Assembly (NCBI GenBank): GCA_017454265.1
Contig: JAFTDJ010000052.1
Location: 1-56,870 of the forward strand
DNA: 56,870 nt
Source of the DNA: Bacteroidales bacterium
GTDB lineage: Bacteria > Bacteroidota > Bacteroidia > Bacteroidales > UBA932
Direction: 5' to 3'
The notes under the pieces were generated by a model that did no database searches, had not been told where the DNA came from, and was given only the letters and a program-made list of their open reading frames with translations. The position numbers were made by a program, and so were the translations under genes. Numbering within the stretch: position 1 is the first letter of the stretch; each line of letters begins with the position of its first letter. Below, piece by piece: positions 45,801 through 53,777 of this stretch.

Positions 45801-46098
45801 TAGCCTCGTCTTCGTCTTTTACGAGTTTGTCGGATTCCGTAGCCAGCTTCTCCTTCTCCTCAATGGGTATATCCTCTCCCAACTGGACGCGGATCTGTTC
45901 CATCCTCTCCTCAAAAGGGGCTTCCACCTCGCGCAGGCGCTCCCGCAAAGCCGCTGAGCGGGCACGGAGCTCGTCGTTGGAAAGGGCGTCAATCTCGGGA
46001 TATACTGCAAGTATCTTGTTCAGAACTGGTTTTACGGCCTTGTAATCTCGCTCAGCTTTAGAACCGAAAACCTTCTTGATGATGTCTGCTAATGCCAT
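42820..46098 (-). CDS. secA: Preprotein translocase ATPase SecA
   Basis: 1092 residues from the Met at 46098 (MALADIIKKVFGSKAERDYK). The frame is open to 46128, but that start lies on or beyond the probable promoter -7 box. Motor ATPase of the Sec pathway: Walker A ATGEGKTL, DEVDSVLIDDAR, GTDIKL, GRAGRQGDPG. The C-terminus carries the zinc SEC-C motif CPCGSGKKYKNCH. Longer than E. coli SecA (901), as usual in Bacteroidetes. Confidence 0.95.
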   Translation of the reverse strand: MALADIIKKVFGSKAERDYKAVKPVLNKILAVYPEIDALSNDELRARSAALRERLREVEAPFEERMEQIRVQLGEDIPIEEKEKLATESDKLVKDEDEAIEACLTDILPEAFSIIKSTARRLKENETIEVTANQFDRDISVNHDFVTIEGDKALYRNHWVAGGNEVTWDMVHYDVQLIGGIALHQGKIAEMATGEGKTLVATLPVFLNALAGKGVHVVTVNDYLSKRDSEWMGPLYMFHGLSVDCIDKHQPNSDARKRAYDCDITFGTNNEFGFDYLRDNMAVAKEDLVQRKHHYAIVDEVDSVLIDDARTPLIISGPVQKSSDDDAQYNEFKPYVERMYQAQRQLVNQCLNEARKLISAGDEAEGGKLLLRAHKGLPKYQPLIKYLSEPGIKVILQKTENYYIQDNEKEMPVITDPLYFVINEQLHSVIKTDKGDAMLASAVGAEDFFVLPDVGARTAEIMHGEGTLAEKQAQKDALMEEFSLKSERVHVVEQLLKAYAMFEKDVDYIISEDGKVKIVDESTGRIMEGRRWSDGLHQAVEAKENVKVEAATQTFATITLQNYFRMYHKLAGMTGTAETEAGEFYSIYKLDVMVIPTNRPVIRDDQDDRIYKTKKAKYAAVIDRVAELSAAGRPVLVGTTDVETSELLSRMLRMRGIRHNVLNAKEHAREAEIVGQAGQSSTVTIATNMAGRGTDIKLSDEVKAAGGLAIIGTERHDSRRVDRQLRGRAGRQGDPGSSTFYISLEDKLMRLFGSERIAGMVDRMGMKDDEALVSSMLSGAIENAQKKVEENNFGIRKRLLEYDDVMNYQREAIYSRRRNAISGEKVEIDLQNMMVDSASIFVDKCDGMGCNEFRESLIAKYSVDLEIEPAEYEKIKKQELVRRICQVMQETYRRRMDALDEKLYPIIKEVYEKQGSMYQNIAIPVSDGRKVINLSVNLEKAYGNEGKEISKTLSKNIVLYQIDEHWKEHLRDMDDLKQSVQNAAYEQKDPIVVYKLESYNLFSEMLEELNQDVLSFLFRAFVPLQDRSQPPQRAMQRRTDMSQMQTQHNDLSTNGEQKTNTPVKVDKRVGRNDPCPCGSGKKYKNCHGKDLF

Positions 46099-46125
46099 AA
46101 TTTGTTTTGATTTTTCTAAAACGGA

Positions 46126-46133
46126 CAAATTTA
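46126..46133 (-). promoter_or_regulatory. -7 box of secA promoter
   Basis: TAAATTTG on the minus strand; start of transcription near 46119, 21 bases before the ATG at 46098. No clear -33 element. Confidence 0.45.
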
Positions 46134-46145
46134 GTAAAAAATCCG

Positions 46146-46153
46146 TATTTTTG
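46146..46153 (+). promoter_or_regulatory. -7 box for the first GT2 gene
   Basis: TATTTTTG on the + strand, 8 bases before the ATG at 46161, so the mRNA would be nearly leaderless. No TTG at the -33 position. Confirms the start at 46161 over the longer frame from 46107. Confidence 0.45.
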
Positions 46154-46160
46154 TAAAGAT

Positions 46161-47066
46161 ATGCCTGACGTTAGTATTGTAATAGTCTGTATGAACCGGC
46201 CGGACAACTTGCGGCCGTGCCTGCTCAGCATCAAAAAAAATACCACTGCAGAATACGAGGTAATTGTCGTCGCATACCTTTTTTCCGCTGACAATCTGTC
46301 AGCTGTGAAAGCGGAGTTTCCGGATGTCAGGTTTATTGTCAATAACGCCCTGAGCGGCTTTTCTGAGAACAACAACATAGCTCTCAGACAAGCCCGTGGG
46401 AAGTTTTGCTTGATCTTGAACGATGACACGGAAATCCCCGGTCCTGCGATAGACAGGCTGCTGGAGGACTTCGGCAAGCTACCCGAAGATGCCGCTATAG
46501 TAGCCCCAAAACTGCTCAACGCAGACGGAAGCCTGCAGCTTTGCGGGCGTCCGGACTATCCGACCATCAACTACCTGCGTCAGCAGTGGCACTGCTACAA
46601 GGAGCCTGTCGACAACGGTAGCGGCCTATTTCGCACTTACAACGTCAGCGGAGCCGCTTTTCTCATAAAAACAGATGTATTCCGTTCCCTCGGATGGTTC
46701 GACGAGCGCTACTTCTTCACCCCGGAAGACATCGCCCTCTCCACCCTCGCACGCGAGCGCGGCTACTCTGTCTGGTGCGACTCCGAGGCGGAGGTAATCC
46801 ATAAATGGCGCACCACGGCATCCGGAATCGCCCCGGCAGTGAGGCCCGCTGCCGTTCGCGGAAGCCTCATCTTCTTCAGCAGGGGCAATCCCCTAAGATA
46901 CTGCCTCCTGGCGGCGGGCGTATGGTGCGCAGAAATGACCAAACGCATAAAGGCCAGGCTGCAAGGCCGGAAAGAAGACTACAAAACCTTCCGCAACATT
47001 AGCAGAAGCATATTTACCCGTAAGGCTCCAAAAGAAATATTCATACGCTACTACAATGAACTCTGA
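46161..47066 (+). CDS. Family 2 glycosyltransferase
   Basis: 301 residues from the Met at 46161 (MPDVSIVIV). GT-A fold: VSIVIVCMNRP, the nucleotide-sugar DDT motif in LILNDDTEIP, and FFTPEDIALSTLARERGY in the acceptor region, typical of rhamnosyltransferase-like GT2 enzymes. Probably adds a sugar to a cell-surface glycan. The 3' end overlaps the next GT2 gene by 11 bases. Confidence 0.85.
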   Translation: MPDVSIVIVCMNRPDNLRPCLLSIKKNTTAEYEVIVVAYLFSADNLSAVKAEFPDVRFIVNNALSGFSENNNIALRQARGKFCLILNDDTEIPGPAIDRLLEDFGKLPEDAAIVAPKLLNADGSLQLCGRPDYPTINYLRQQWHCYKEPVDNGSGLFRTYNVSGAAFLIKTDVFRSLGWFDERYFFTPEDIALSTLARERGYSVWCDSEAEVIHKWRTTASGIAPAVRPAAVRGSLIFFSRGNPLRYCLLAAGVWCAEMTKRIKARLQGRKEDYKTFRNISRSIFTRKAPKEIFIRYYNEL

Positions 47067-47916
47067 AATACTCGTAGTCATAGTAACTTTCAACGGGATG
47101 CGATGGCTGGAACGATGCATCGGTTCCGTGCGCCGTTCCGAAGTGCCCGCCGACATACTGGCAATAGACAACGGATCCACCGACGGCAGCATAGAATGGA
47201 TGCAGGGTAAAGGCATCGACGTGGTATGTAACCGCACGAACCTGGGATTCGGTGCAGCCAACAATATCGGAATACGTCGCGCAGTGGAAGAAGGCTACTC
47301 GTACGTTTATCTTCTCAATCAGGATGCATGGTTAGCTCCCGACACCCTGGGAAAACTCCTCAAGGCGTTCGAGTTCAGCAATTTCGGTATACTGAGCCCG
47401 GTCCAGACCGACGCGGGCGGGAAGAAGATGGACAGGCAGTTTGCGAAGCGCTGCGGACGTCTGATAAGGAGGCATAAGGGAGAACAAATAGTTGAAGTGC
47501 CATTTGTAATGGCGGCCCACTGGATGATAAGCCGCGGATGCTTGATGCAGACCGGCGGCTTCTCCCCCGCTTTCACCCATTATGGCGAGGATGACAACTA
47601 TCTGGACCGGGCACGCTGGTTCGGATGGCGCTGCGGGGTGGCGACTGAAGCCAGGGCCGTTCACGACAGGTCGGACCGTAAAGCAACTCCTGAACAAAGG
47701 ATGTACCTGAAATGCAACGGCTCCGTAATCCGTATAAGCAATCCGGCAGGTGGCGTACTGCTTCGTATGCTGTGGGAGCCGATAAGGCTTGCGGGGACAG
47801 GATGCCTGCATCTGAGCGGAGCACCGTTCCGCTTCATCGGCACGCTCATAAGGCGCTATCCGGAGCTTTTGAGATACCGCAAGCAGAGCCGCAAGAAAGG
47901 GGCTTTTTTACTTTAA
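47056..47916 (+). CDS. Family 2 glycosyltransferase
   Basis: 286 residues. GT-A fold: ILVVIVTFNG, AIDNGSTDGS, NLGFGAANNIGIR, LNQDAW as the DxD-like motif, and HYGEDDNYLDRARWFGW. The build is that of dTDP-rhamnosyl- or galactofuranosyl-transferases. Sugar donor not determinable. Overlaps the preceding GT2 gene, and its 3' end overlaps the convergent DUF616 gene by nine bases. Confidence 0.85.
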   Translation: MNSEILVVIVTFNGMRWLERCIGSVRRSEVPADILAIDNGSTDGSIEWMQGKGIDVVCNRTNLGFGAANNIGIRRAVEEGYSYVYLLNQDAWLAPDTLGKLLKAFEFSNFGILSPVQTDAGGKKMDRQFAKRCGRLIRRHKGEQIVEVPFVMAAHWMISRGCLMQTGGFSPAFTHYGEDDNYLDRARWFGWRCGVATEARAVHDRSDRKATPEQRMYLKCNGSVIRISNPAGGVLLRMLWEPIRLAGTGCLHLSGAPFRFIGTLIRRYPELLRYRKQSRKKGAFLL

Positions 47917-48669
47917 CTTCCGGCGGAGAAGCCACTTCTCGATGCGCCGGACGGCATCGTGATACTTTTTTACAATCCATGGACGGGACGGGCCTTTGTC
48001 GTGTCTGACATAGACAAACCAACTGCTGTCCCTGGTTTTCATTCCCGTCGGAAGGAGGGGAACTATGGAGACGCCGCATTCGCGGGCGCAATACATCAAA
48101 GACAGCTGATCCCTTCCTGAAAGGGTCTGCAGGCAGTTCCACCACATATTGTGCATCCTCTGCAGCGCCGGGTCGCCGCCGCGACGAAGCAGCAGGTTAT
48201 TTTCGAAGAGTCCGGCGTGCCTGGGGTAAGCATGCGAGCGCAGGAAGTCCACTACCCTGGCCGCCGGGACATAGCGTTCCTTGCCCGCATGTACTACGGC
48301 ATAAACTTCGTCGTAAACGCAGTCCCGCAGAGGGTGGAGCGGTGCCGCCATCTGCACGTCAGCAGCAATAAGTTCTTCAATACGAGCGTAAAACTCTTCG
48401 TTACGGATACAGATGTTTCCATCAATCCAAAGTGTCCAAAGGTAACCCGGAAGCACTTCGTCCGGATGGAGCTTCGGATAGCGGGACAACATACGGCCAT
48501 CGCTGCAGTCGAAAGGAATCTCGCGCAGCTCCCATACCCCCAGCCTGCCACCGGCGGCCTGCCCGCGGCGCACAAAGCATATATAGTCGTAGCGCCCGTC
48601 AACCATATGCGGCTGCATCAAGCGATCCGGTCCGCCGACGATGGACGTATATATCACGCGCTTTTTCAT
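47908..48669 (-). CDS. DUF616-family glycosyltransferase-like protein
   Basis: 253 residues from the Met at 48669, whose ATG overlaps the stop of the flippase fusion (ATGA). Pattern of DUF616 proteins: VIYTSIVGGPD near the start, YDYICFVRRG, LSRYPKLHPDEVLPGY, LWIDGNICI. These are related to GT-A folds and found in polysaccharide loci. Probably acts on the same surface glycan as its neighbours. Confidence 0.75.
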   Translation of the reverse strand: MKKRVIYTSIVGGPDRLMQPHMVDGRYDYICFVRRGQAAGGRLGVWELREIPFDCSDGRMLSRYPKLHPDEVLPGYLWTLWIDGNICIRNEEFYARIEELIAADVQMAAPLHPLRDCVYDEVYAVVHAGKERYVPAARVVDFLRSHAYPRHAGLFENNLLLRRGGDPALQRMHNMWWNCLQTLSGRDQLSLMYCARECGVSIVPLLPTGMKTRDSSWFVYVRHDKGPSRPWIVKKYHDAVRRIEKWLLRRKLK

Positions 48670-51017
48670 TTGTCGCAAGGAAGTTTGAGCAGGCGGCCCA
48701 TCTGCAGGTCCTGAGTCTCTGTCTCAAGCGGCATGAAGCCTCCGCAGGGATAAAAAGTCATTTCAGAAAACAACACCTTACCGTCCACCTGATAAAAATC
48801 AACACGAACGAACGGTATTCCTTCAGACAGGCTGCGACTCATATCAAGCATGGTTTCCAAGCCTGAAGGACGCGGCGGAAGCACATCGAAAGGCCGGTAG
48901 TCGCTGCGGCGGAAAGGTGCAGGAGTCCAGTCCGGATACAGGAAATCCATTCGCGCCGAGCTATGGTCGTCCAGCCCGAGAGAAACGTATAGCAACTTAG
49001 GTTCTCCGTTGAAGCAGAAGAACTTATAATCGGTCAATCCGGCACCTGGAGCATCCTCTATAAAAGGTTCGGCTATTATCTGCGGCACAATGTCCCTGTA
49101 GGCCCACTCGCGCGAGACCCTCCAATACCTGGTGCCGAGAGCGGAATGCAATGCGGCAACGGCCTCTCTCCTGTCGAAAGATGACTTGTCCTTGCAAAGT
49201 ATGACGCTGCCGCTGTCGTGGGTACACTTGAGAACGAAGCGCTCCGGCAGCAAATCAAAGTTTATGTCTTCCGCCCGCGACCACACACCTATCGACGGGA
49301 TAATATGCCCGGAACCAATTTTTTCCGCGACGAGCCGCTTGGCAGACGCCTTGTCGGACAAGCTTACATACTCAGGTCTCCGGTCGTGGAGTTTAAGCCA
49401 CTGGATTTTCTCCGAAAAAGCTTCCGGCCGCTTCAGATGCAGGGGCCGCCCCATCAACGTGCGGTAACGGTAACGCAGAAACGGAGCATCAGGGACGAAT
49501 CGCCCGATTTTTCTCATACAGAACTCCTTCTCACCATCCGTAAGCGCAAACAGCCAGCACGCGGCAGGCATCAGCATCAGTTCTGCCGCAAAAACGGCAG
49601 CCAGCCTCCACAGAGGCGACATAATAAGGTAATGACACAGGCAGGGAACGGTTGCGCTGAGCAGCAAGACAAGAGTTACCGGCAGAAGCGCTTCCTTGAA
49701 CAGCATACCCACGGGGTAACCGGTCAAGCGCTTGGCGTAAAGCACTTTAATTGCATCTACCAGCAAATAGACCGCGACGAAGAAAAGATAAGGGACGTAT
49801 GCTCCGGCTCCGGCCCTGAATGCAAGCCACGACAAGACAAAAACGAGCAGCGCCACGGCGGAACTTACCAAATAGTATCCCTTCACCCTGCCGTCAGCCT
49901 GAATAAGCGTCAAAAGAGGGTTGAACAGTAAATCCGCCATGATGCAGAACAGCGTGAGACGGGTGAAGATCACCGCATATTCCGGCACTTTGCCCAGCCA
50001 AAGCTGAAGCAGAACCGGAGCCTCCAGCAGAAGGGGGATACCTATTGCAGTGAGTATCAGGCCGCTGATCTTCACTCCCTTGCCGACAAGCCGGAAACTG
50101 TAATCCCGGCTTCCTGAGGCATAGGATTTTGTAATTTGCGGGTTAAGTGCGGTAAGGAAGTTTGTAATGAACTGCTTGATAATGTTCTCGACCTGAAGGG
50201 CGACCAGCCTGGCTCCGTTGACGGCCACTCCGAAGAATATGTTGACCAGTTGGTTTATGCCCTGAGTGTTAACGATATAAGCACCGCTTCCCAGCATATT
50301 CCATCCGGCAAAGGAGGTCATTTCTTTAAGAAGACTCCTGTCGAAACAAGTCTTGCCCCGAGTCTCAGGGAAAAGCCGCCTGCAAGTTATGCCGTAGGCC
50401 AGTCTAACGAGCACTGCCACCACAAGCATAAGTACGGCGTATGTTTTAAGTTTGTCTGACGGCGAAAGCATCAGCAGAAGGGCTACGGCAAGTTTAAGCA
50501 GCGCCTCACCTATGCTTATCCAGGCGAATACGTCCATCCGCTCGTGGGATATGATTGTCGCGTTGAATGGAACGCTGAGAAGATTCACCATAAGGACGGC
50601 CATCGAGCACTGCAGAACCCAGTGTGCCACTTCGGTCCGGCCAACAGGAATATTCATCTTATGCTCCAGCCACCATATACCGAGGGTCTCGGTGAGAATA
50701 AGCAGCAGCAGACAGAAACCGAATTGCATCAGAACTGCCGTAGAAAACACCCGGTGGAGGGTGTCCTTTCCCGTAGAGCCAGTGCCGAGATGCCAGGTGA
50801 TATAGCGGCTGATCGATTGGGAAACAGAGTTCGTAAGCACGGTGAAGAGCATTACGAGGCCGCCTACGGCACCATAAACACCATAATCTTCAATACCGAG
50901 GGCTTGCAGGACTACGCGGGAAGTGAAAAGCCCGATACACATCAGAAGCAGCATCCTGAAATAAAGCAGGACTGTGTTTTTGGCAATGCGTCGGCTATTT
51001 TCTGAAATCCGGTCCAT
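48666..51017 (-). CDS. Polysaccharide flippase fused to a TupA-like ATP-grasp domain
   Basis: 783 residues in one open frame. Residues 1-~495 are a MATE/Wzx-type flippase with about 12-14 hydrophobic helices (NTVLLYFRMLLLM at the start, YGVYGAVGGLV, NPQITKSYASG). Residues ~503-783 match TupA-like ATP-grasp proteins: SEKIQWLKLHDRRPEY, LSDKASAKRLVAEKIG, LPERFVLKCTHDSGSV, VRVDFYQVDGK, FSEMTFYPCGGF. TupA-like enzymes usually occur as separate proteins in glycan loci, attaching amino-acid-like or polyglutamate groups. The fusion suggests modification coupled to export, as inference. Confidence 0.85.
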   Translation of the reverse strand: MDRISENSRRIAKNTVLLYFRMLLLMCIGLFTSRVVLQALGIEDYGVYGAVGGLVMLFTVLTNSVSQSISRYITWHLGTGSTGKDTLHRVFSTAVLMQFGFCLLLLILTETLGIWWLEHKMNIPVGRTEVAHWVLQCSMAVLMVNLLSVPFNATIISHERMDVFAWISIGEALLKLAVALLLMLSPSDKLKTYAVLMLVVAVLVRLAYGITCRRLFPETRGKTCFDRSLLKEMTSFAGWNMLGSGAYIVNTQGINQLVNIFFGVAVNGARLVALQVENIIKQFITNFLTALNPQITKSYASGSRDYSFRLVGKGVKISGLILTAIGIPLLLEAPVLLQLWLGKVPEYAVIFTRLTLFCIMADLLFNPLLTLIQADGRVKGYYLVSSAVALLVFVLSWLAFRAGAGAYVPYLFFVAVYLLVDAIKVLYAKRLTGYPVGMLFKEALLPVTLVLLLSATVPCLCHYLIMSPLWRLAAVFAAELMLMPAACWLFALTDGEKEFCMRKIGRFVPDAPFLRYRYRTLMGRPLHLKRPEAFSEKIQWLKLHDRRPEYVSLSDKASAKRLVAEKIGSGHIIPSIGVWSRAEDINFDLLPERFVLKCTHDSGSVILCKDKSSFDRREAVAALHSALGTRYWRVSREWAYRDIVPQIIAEPFIEDAPGAGLTDYKFFCFNGEPKLLYVSLGLDDHSSARMDFLYPDWTPAPFRRSDYRPFDVLPPRPSGLETMLDMSRSLSEGIPFVRVDFYQVDGKVLFSEMTFYPCGGFMPLETETQDLQMGRLLKLPCDK

Positions 51018-51022
51018 TCAAG

Positions 51023-51052
51023 TTGTGAAGATACGATTTTTTTGTATCTTTG
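51023..51052 (+). promoter_or_regulatory. Promoter of tRNA-Gly
   Basis: TTG at 51023-51025, 19 bases, TATCTTTG at 51045-51052. Transcription would begin within a few bases of the mature tRNA 5' end at 51062. Confidence 0.75.
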
Positions 51053-51061
51053 CAGTCACAA

Positions 51062-51132
51062 GCAGGATTAGCACATCGGTAGTGCATTGGCTTCCCAAGC
51101 CAAGGAGGAGGGTTCGACTCCCTTATCCTGCT
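51062..51132 (+). tRNA. tRNA-Gly (anticodon CCC)
   Basis: 71 bases with a full cloverleaf: acceptor GCAGGAT/ATCCTGC, D-arm GCAC/GTGC, anticodon stem TTGGC/GCCAA with loop TTCCCAA (anticodon CCC, decodes GGG), T-arm GAGGG/CCCTT with loop TTCGACT, discriminator T. CCA is not encoded. Confidence 0.95.
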
Positions 51133-51137
51133 CTGAA

Positions 51138-51168
51138 GCAGGCCGTCTTAAGCGGCCTGCTTTTTTTT
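51138..51168 (+). terminator. Terminator of tRNA-Gly
   Basis: GCAGGCCG/CGGCCTGC stem (51138-51145 with 51153-51160), loop TCTTAAG, then eight T. The loop contains the stop codon of the convergent TMEM43-family gene, so the tRNA terminator and that gene's last codons share the same bases. Confidence 0.9.
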
Positions 51169-52338
51169 GCTCTTCCTGCCAAGGAACCAGATTAGCGCCG
51201 CAGCTGCCGCAAGCAGCACAATCCCGAGTACCGGCCTGTAGTATATCCAGGCTATGGCTATCACCACAAGGGACCAGGCAAGGGCAAGAACTCCGGATAC
51301 CAGATTCACGCCAAGGTTGGCTATGTTGCCAAGGAACGGGAGCACCTTTAAAAGCTGGGTAACCAGGTTGAAGATGTTGTGGAAGCCGAAGAATATCATC
51401 AGGATACCCACAAGCCGGAGTATCCAGGCCATCGTCTTGTTGCCGGAATGCTCGGTAGCGAACATACTCTCCATCCCGATGACGCCGTCCTGCAGCGTCA
51501 TCATGGAGTAGCCGTTCCGGGCCACGAACTTTTCGAAGGTATTTCCATTCGCTACCGCCAGGATGGAAACGTCTCCGGGGAGTACTTTGCTGTAGGTCAC
51601 CCGCACGTCCCCCACTTTGGGACTGCCAGGATTGATTCCAAGATAAAGTACGTTCCCGGAAGGATGCACGAAAGTTTCCCCCTCGGCCACATCGAACTCG
51701 CGATGAAAATCAGCTTCATATTTCAGACGTACGTCATCGGGCAGCTCCACTACCAGAGGCTGGACATTGTTCATTTGCGAAATCAGGCCGTCCGGCAGGC
51801 GGTAGGCCCCGAAGCTGACGTTTTGTGCCTGCCATGTCTTGCCGTCCACGTTAAGCAGCACGTCATTGCTGATGTTGCGGTAGTCAGGATCTTCAAAGCC
51901 GGACGAGTTCACCGGCGTGCTTACCCATTCCTTGCTGTAAGTGTAGGTTGTAATGGTCTCCTGGCCACCACCCACTTTGTCGCGGGTCTCGGTACTCTGG
52001 TGCTCCACCCACTGGTAATACTCGGTATTACGTATGAGTTTTATGGCGTTGAGAGAGAGGCCGAACTGGCTGTCGGTAAGGATTTCGTCCGTGCTGGCGA
52101 ACCCGGTAGCATGAATCATCTTGCCGTTGAGCTCGGCATTCACGCTGGACGGGTCACTCAGTTCCACACAGGCTTTCTGGGCCTCCTTCAGCATTCTGGT
52201 GGTCTTGACTGTACGCCCTTCGTTCCAGAAGAGAAGCACTGTACCGACAATCAGCAGTAAAAATCCCATTCCAACGCCGCCCAGGGCGTTCTTGAGGCGT
52301 CCGCCGTAAGATGTAGTGGTTACTTTTTGGTATGCCAT
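51148..52338 (-). CDS. TMEM43-family membrane protein
   Basis: 396 residues. An N-terminal membrane helix (GMGFLLLIVGTVLLFWNEGR, ~23-42) is followed by a large extracytoplasmic region and three or four C-terminal helices. This layout and the WNEGR segment fit the TMEM43/LUMA family, whose bacterial members have no settled function. Convergent with tRNA-Gly. Confidence 0.8.
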   Translation of the reverse strand: MAYQKVTTTSYGGRLKNALGGVGMGFLLLIVGTVLLFWNEGRTVKTTRMLKEAQKACVELSDPSSVNAELNGKMIHATGFASTDEILTDSQFGLSLNAIKLIRNTEYYQWVEHQSTETRDKVGGGQETITTYTYSKEWVSTPVNSSGFEDPDYRNISNDVLLNVDGKTWQAQNVSFGAYRLPDGLISQMNNVQPLVVELPDDVRLKYEADFHREFDVAEGETFVHPSGNVLYLGINPGSPKVGDVRVTYSKVLPGDVSILAVANGNTFEKFVARNGYSMMTLQDGVIGMESMFATEHSGNKTMAWILRLVGILMIFFGFHNIFNLVTQLLKVLPFLGNIANLGVNLVSGVLALAWSLVVIAIAWIYYRPVLGIVLLAAAAALIWFLGRKSKKKQAA

Positions 52339-52353
52339 ACGCTTTAGTTTATC

Positions 52354-52384
52354 TTTGCAAAAATACGCATATTATTTATATTTG
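52354..52384 (+). promoter_or_regulatory. Promoter of HI0933-family flavoprotein
   Basis: TTTG at 52354-52357, 19 bases, TATATTTG at 52377-52384: a full-consensus match. Start of transcription near 52391, 14 bases before the ATG. It lies in the divergent gap shared with the TMEM43-family gene. Confidence 0.75.
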
Positions 52385-52404
52385 CGTACTGTTAATCAAC
52401 AATT

Positions 52405-53769
52405 ATGAAATACGACATTCTGGTCATTGGCGCCGGCGCTTCCGGCCTTATGGCAGCTTATTCCGCTGCCAGGACTGCGTCCGAAGCCGGTCGGAGCCTC
52501 CGCGTCTGCATACTTGAGAAAATGCCCCGCCCCGGACGAAAAATCATGATAACCGGTAAAGGCCGCTGCAATTTCACCAATGTCAAGGACTGGAATGCCT
52601 TCTCCACACACGTTCGCTCAGGTTCAAAATTCCTCCGCCCTGCATTCTACACCCTGCCTCCGGAGAAGCTTGTTGAGTTCTTCAGGAGCTACGGTATGGA
52701 GAGCGTCGTCGAGCGTGGCGACCGTGCCTTTCCGGCATCCCACCGTTCGGCAGATGTGGTGGATACGCTGGTGTTGGCCTGCAAGGGAGCCGGAGTGACG
52801 CTAGAAACGGAATTTGAAGTATCGTCGATACGCAAAAAGGCCGATGCCTTCGAGCTCGAATCCTCAGACGGCCGCAGCCACAGCGCACCGCGCCTCATCA
52901 TTGCCACCGGAGGTCTCAGTTACCCCGGCACCGGATCTACGGGAGACGGCTACGCATGGGCGGAAAGCTTCGGCCATCATATCACGCCCCTGTTCCCCTC
53001 CCTTACGGCGCTGGTCCCGAGAGGCTACAAAGGCTCCGGCACATCACCGAAAGGCCATATTCCTCGTGAAACGCCACTGAGCGAACTTGGCGTCAGGCTC
53101 TGCGGAGTGCAGCTTAAAAATATAGGCGCCACGCTTCTGGTCCAAGGTCAGGAAGCCGGAGCCGAATTCGGAGACATAGACTTCACAGACGGCGGGATCG
53201 AAGGGCCTCTGGGTTTTCAGTTGAGCCGAAAGGCCGTGAAGTCGCTGATAAACGGTTCAAAAGTAGCGTTGGAGCTGGACCTGAAGCCGGGAGTGGGCCT
53301 CACGGAGCTCACCGGCAGGATAAAGGAACTGTGGGAAGAAATAGCCCGTGATCCTCGCAGCAGCCGGATAAGGGAAAAAGAACGCTGCCGGATTCTGCTG
53401 GGAAAACTTATGCCATGGGAACTCATTCCCGGTTTTACCGCATCGCACCCGGAGATAGTCACCCTCGAGCGACGAGGGCGGGCCGACACTAAAGTATGGG
53501 TCAATCTGGTGAGCATTGCCAAAGCGCTCAAGGCATGGCACTTCGACATTGACGGATATGTGGGATGGGAGCGCGCCGTCATCACCGCTGGTGGCATCTG
53601 CCTGGACGAAGTCTTGCCGAAGACTATGGAATCGCGCCTGGTACCGGGGCTCTATTTTTGCGGAGAAGCCCTGGATATTGATGCAGATACAGGCGGATAT
53701 AACCTGCAGACAGCGTTTGCGACCGGATTCCTGGCCGGCATGAAAGCCGGCTCTGCCAGCAACGAATAA
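52405..53769 (+). CDS. HI0933-family FAD-dependent oxidoreductase
   Basis: 454 residues. FAD-binding Rossmann motif GAGASGLMAA, then the family motif GKGRCNFTN, a second GGLSYPGTGSTGDGYAWA segment, and the C-terminal FAD contact GEALDIDADTGGYNLQ. Family members (YhiN, BaiN-like) are flavoproteins of mostly unknown substrate. Called a NAD(P)/FAD-dependent oxidoreductase by homology pattern only. Confidence 0.85.
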   Translation: MKYDILVIGAGASGLMAAYSAARTASEAGRSLRVCILEKMPRPGRKIMITGKGRCNFTNVKDWNAFSTHVRSGSKFLRPAFYTLPPEKLVEFFRSYGMESVVERGDRAFPASHRSADVVDTLVLACKGAGVTLETEFEVSSIRKKADAFELESSDGRSHSAPRLIIATGGLSYPGTGSTGDGYAWAESFGHHITPLFPSLTALVPRGYKGSGTSPKGHIPRETPLSELGVRLCGVQLKNIGATLLVQGQEAGAEFGDIDFTDGGIEGPLGFQLSRKAVKSLINGSKVALELDLKPGVGLTELTGRIKELWEEIARDPRSSRIREKERCRILLGKLMPWELIPGFTASHPEIVTLERRGRADTKVWVNLVSIAKALKAWHFDIDGYVGWERAVITAGGICLDEVLPKTMESRLVPGLYFCGEALDIDADTGGYNLQTAFATGFLAGMKAGSASNE

Positions 53770-53777
53770 GGGGAGCG

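Noticed and set aside
44098-45957. 619-codon + strand frame opposite secA
   Set aside because: Shadow of secA codon bias; no motif, and secA is unmistakable.
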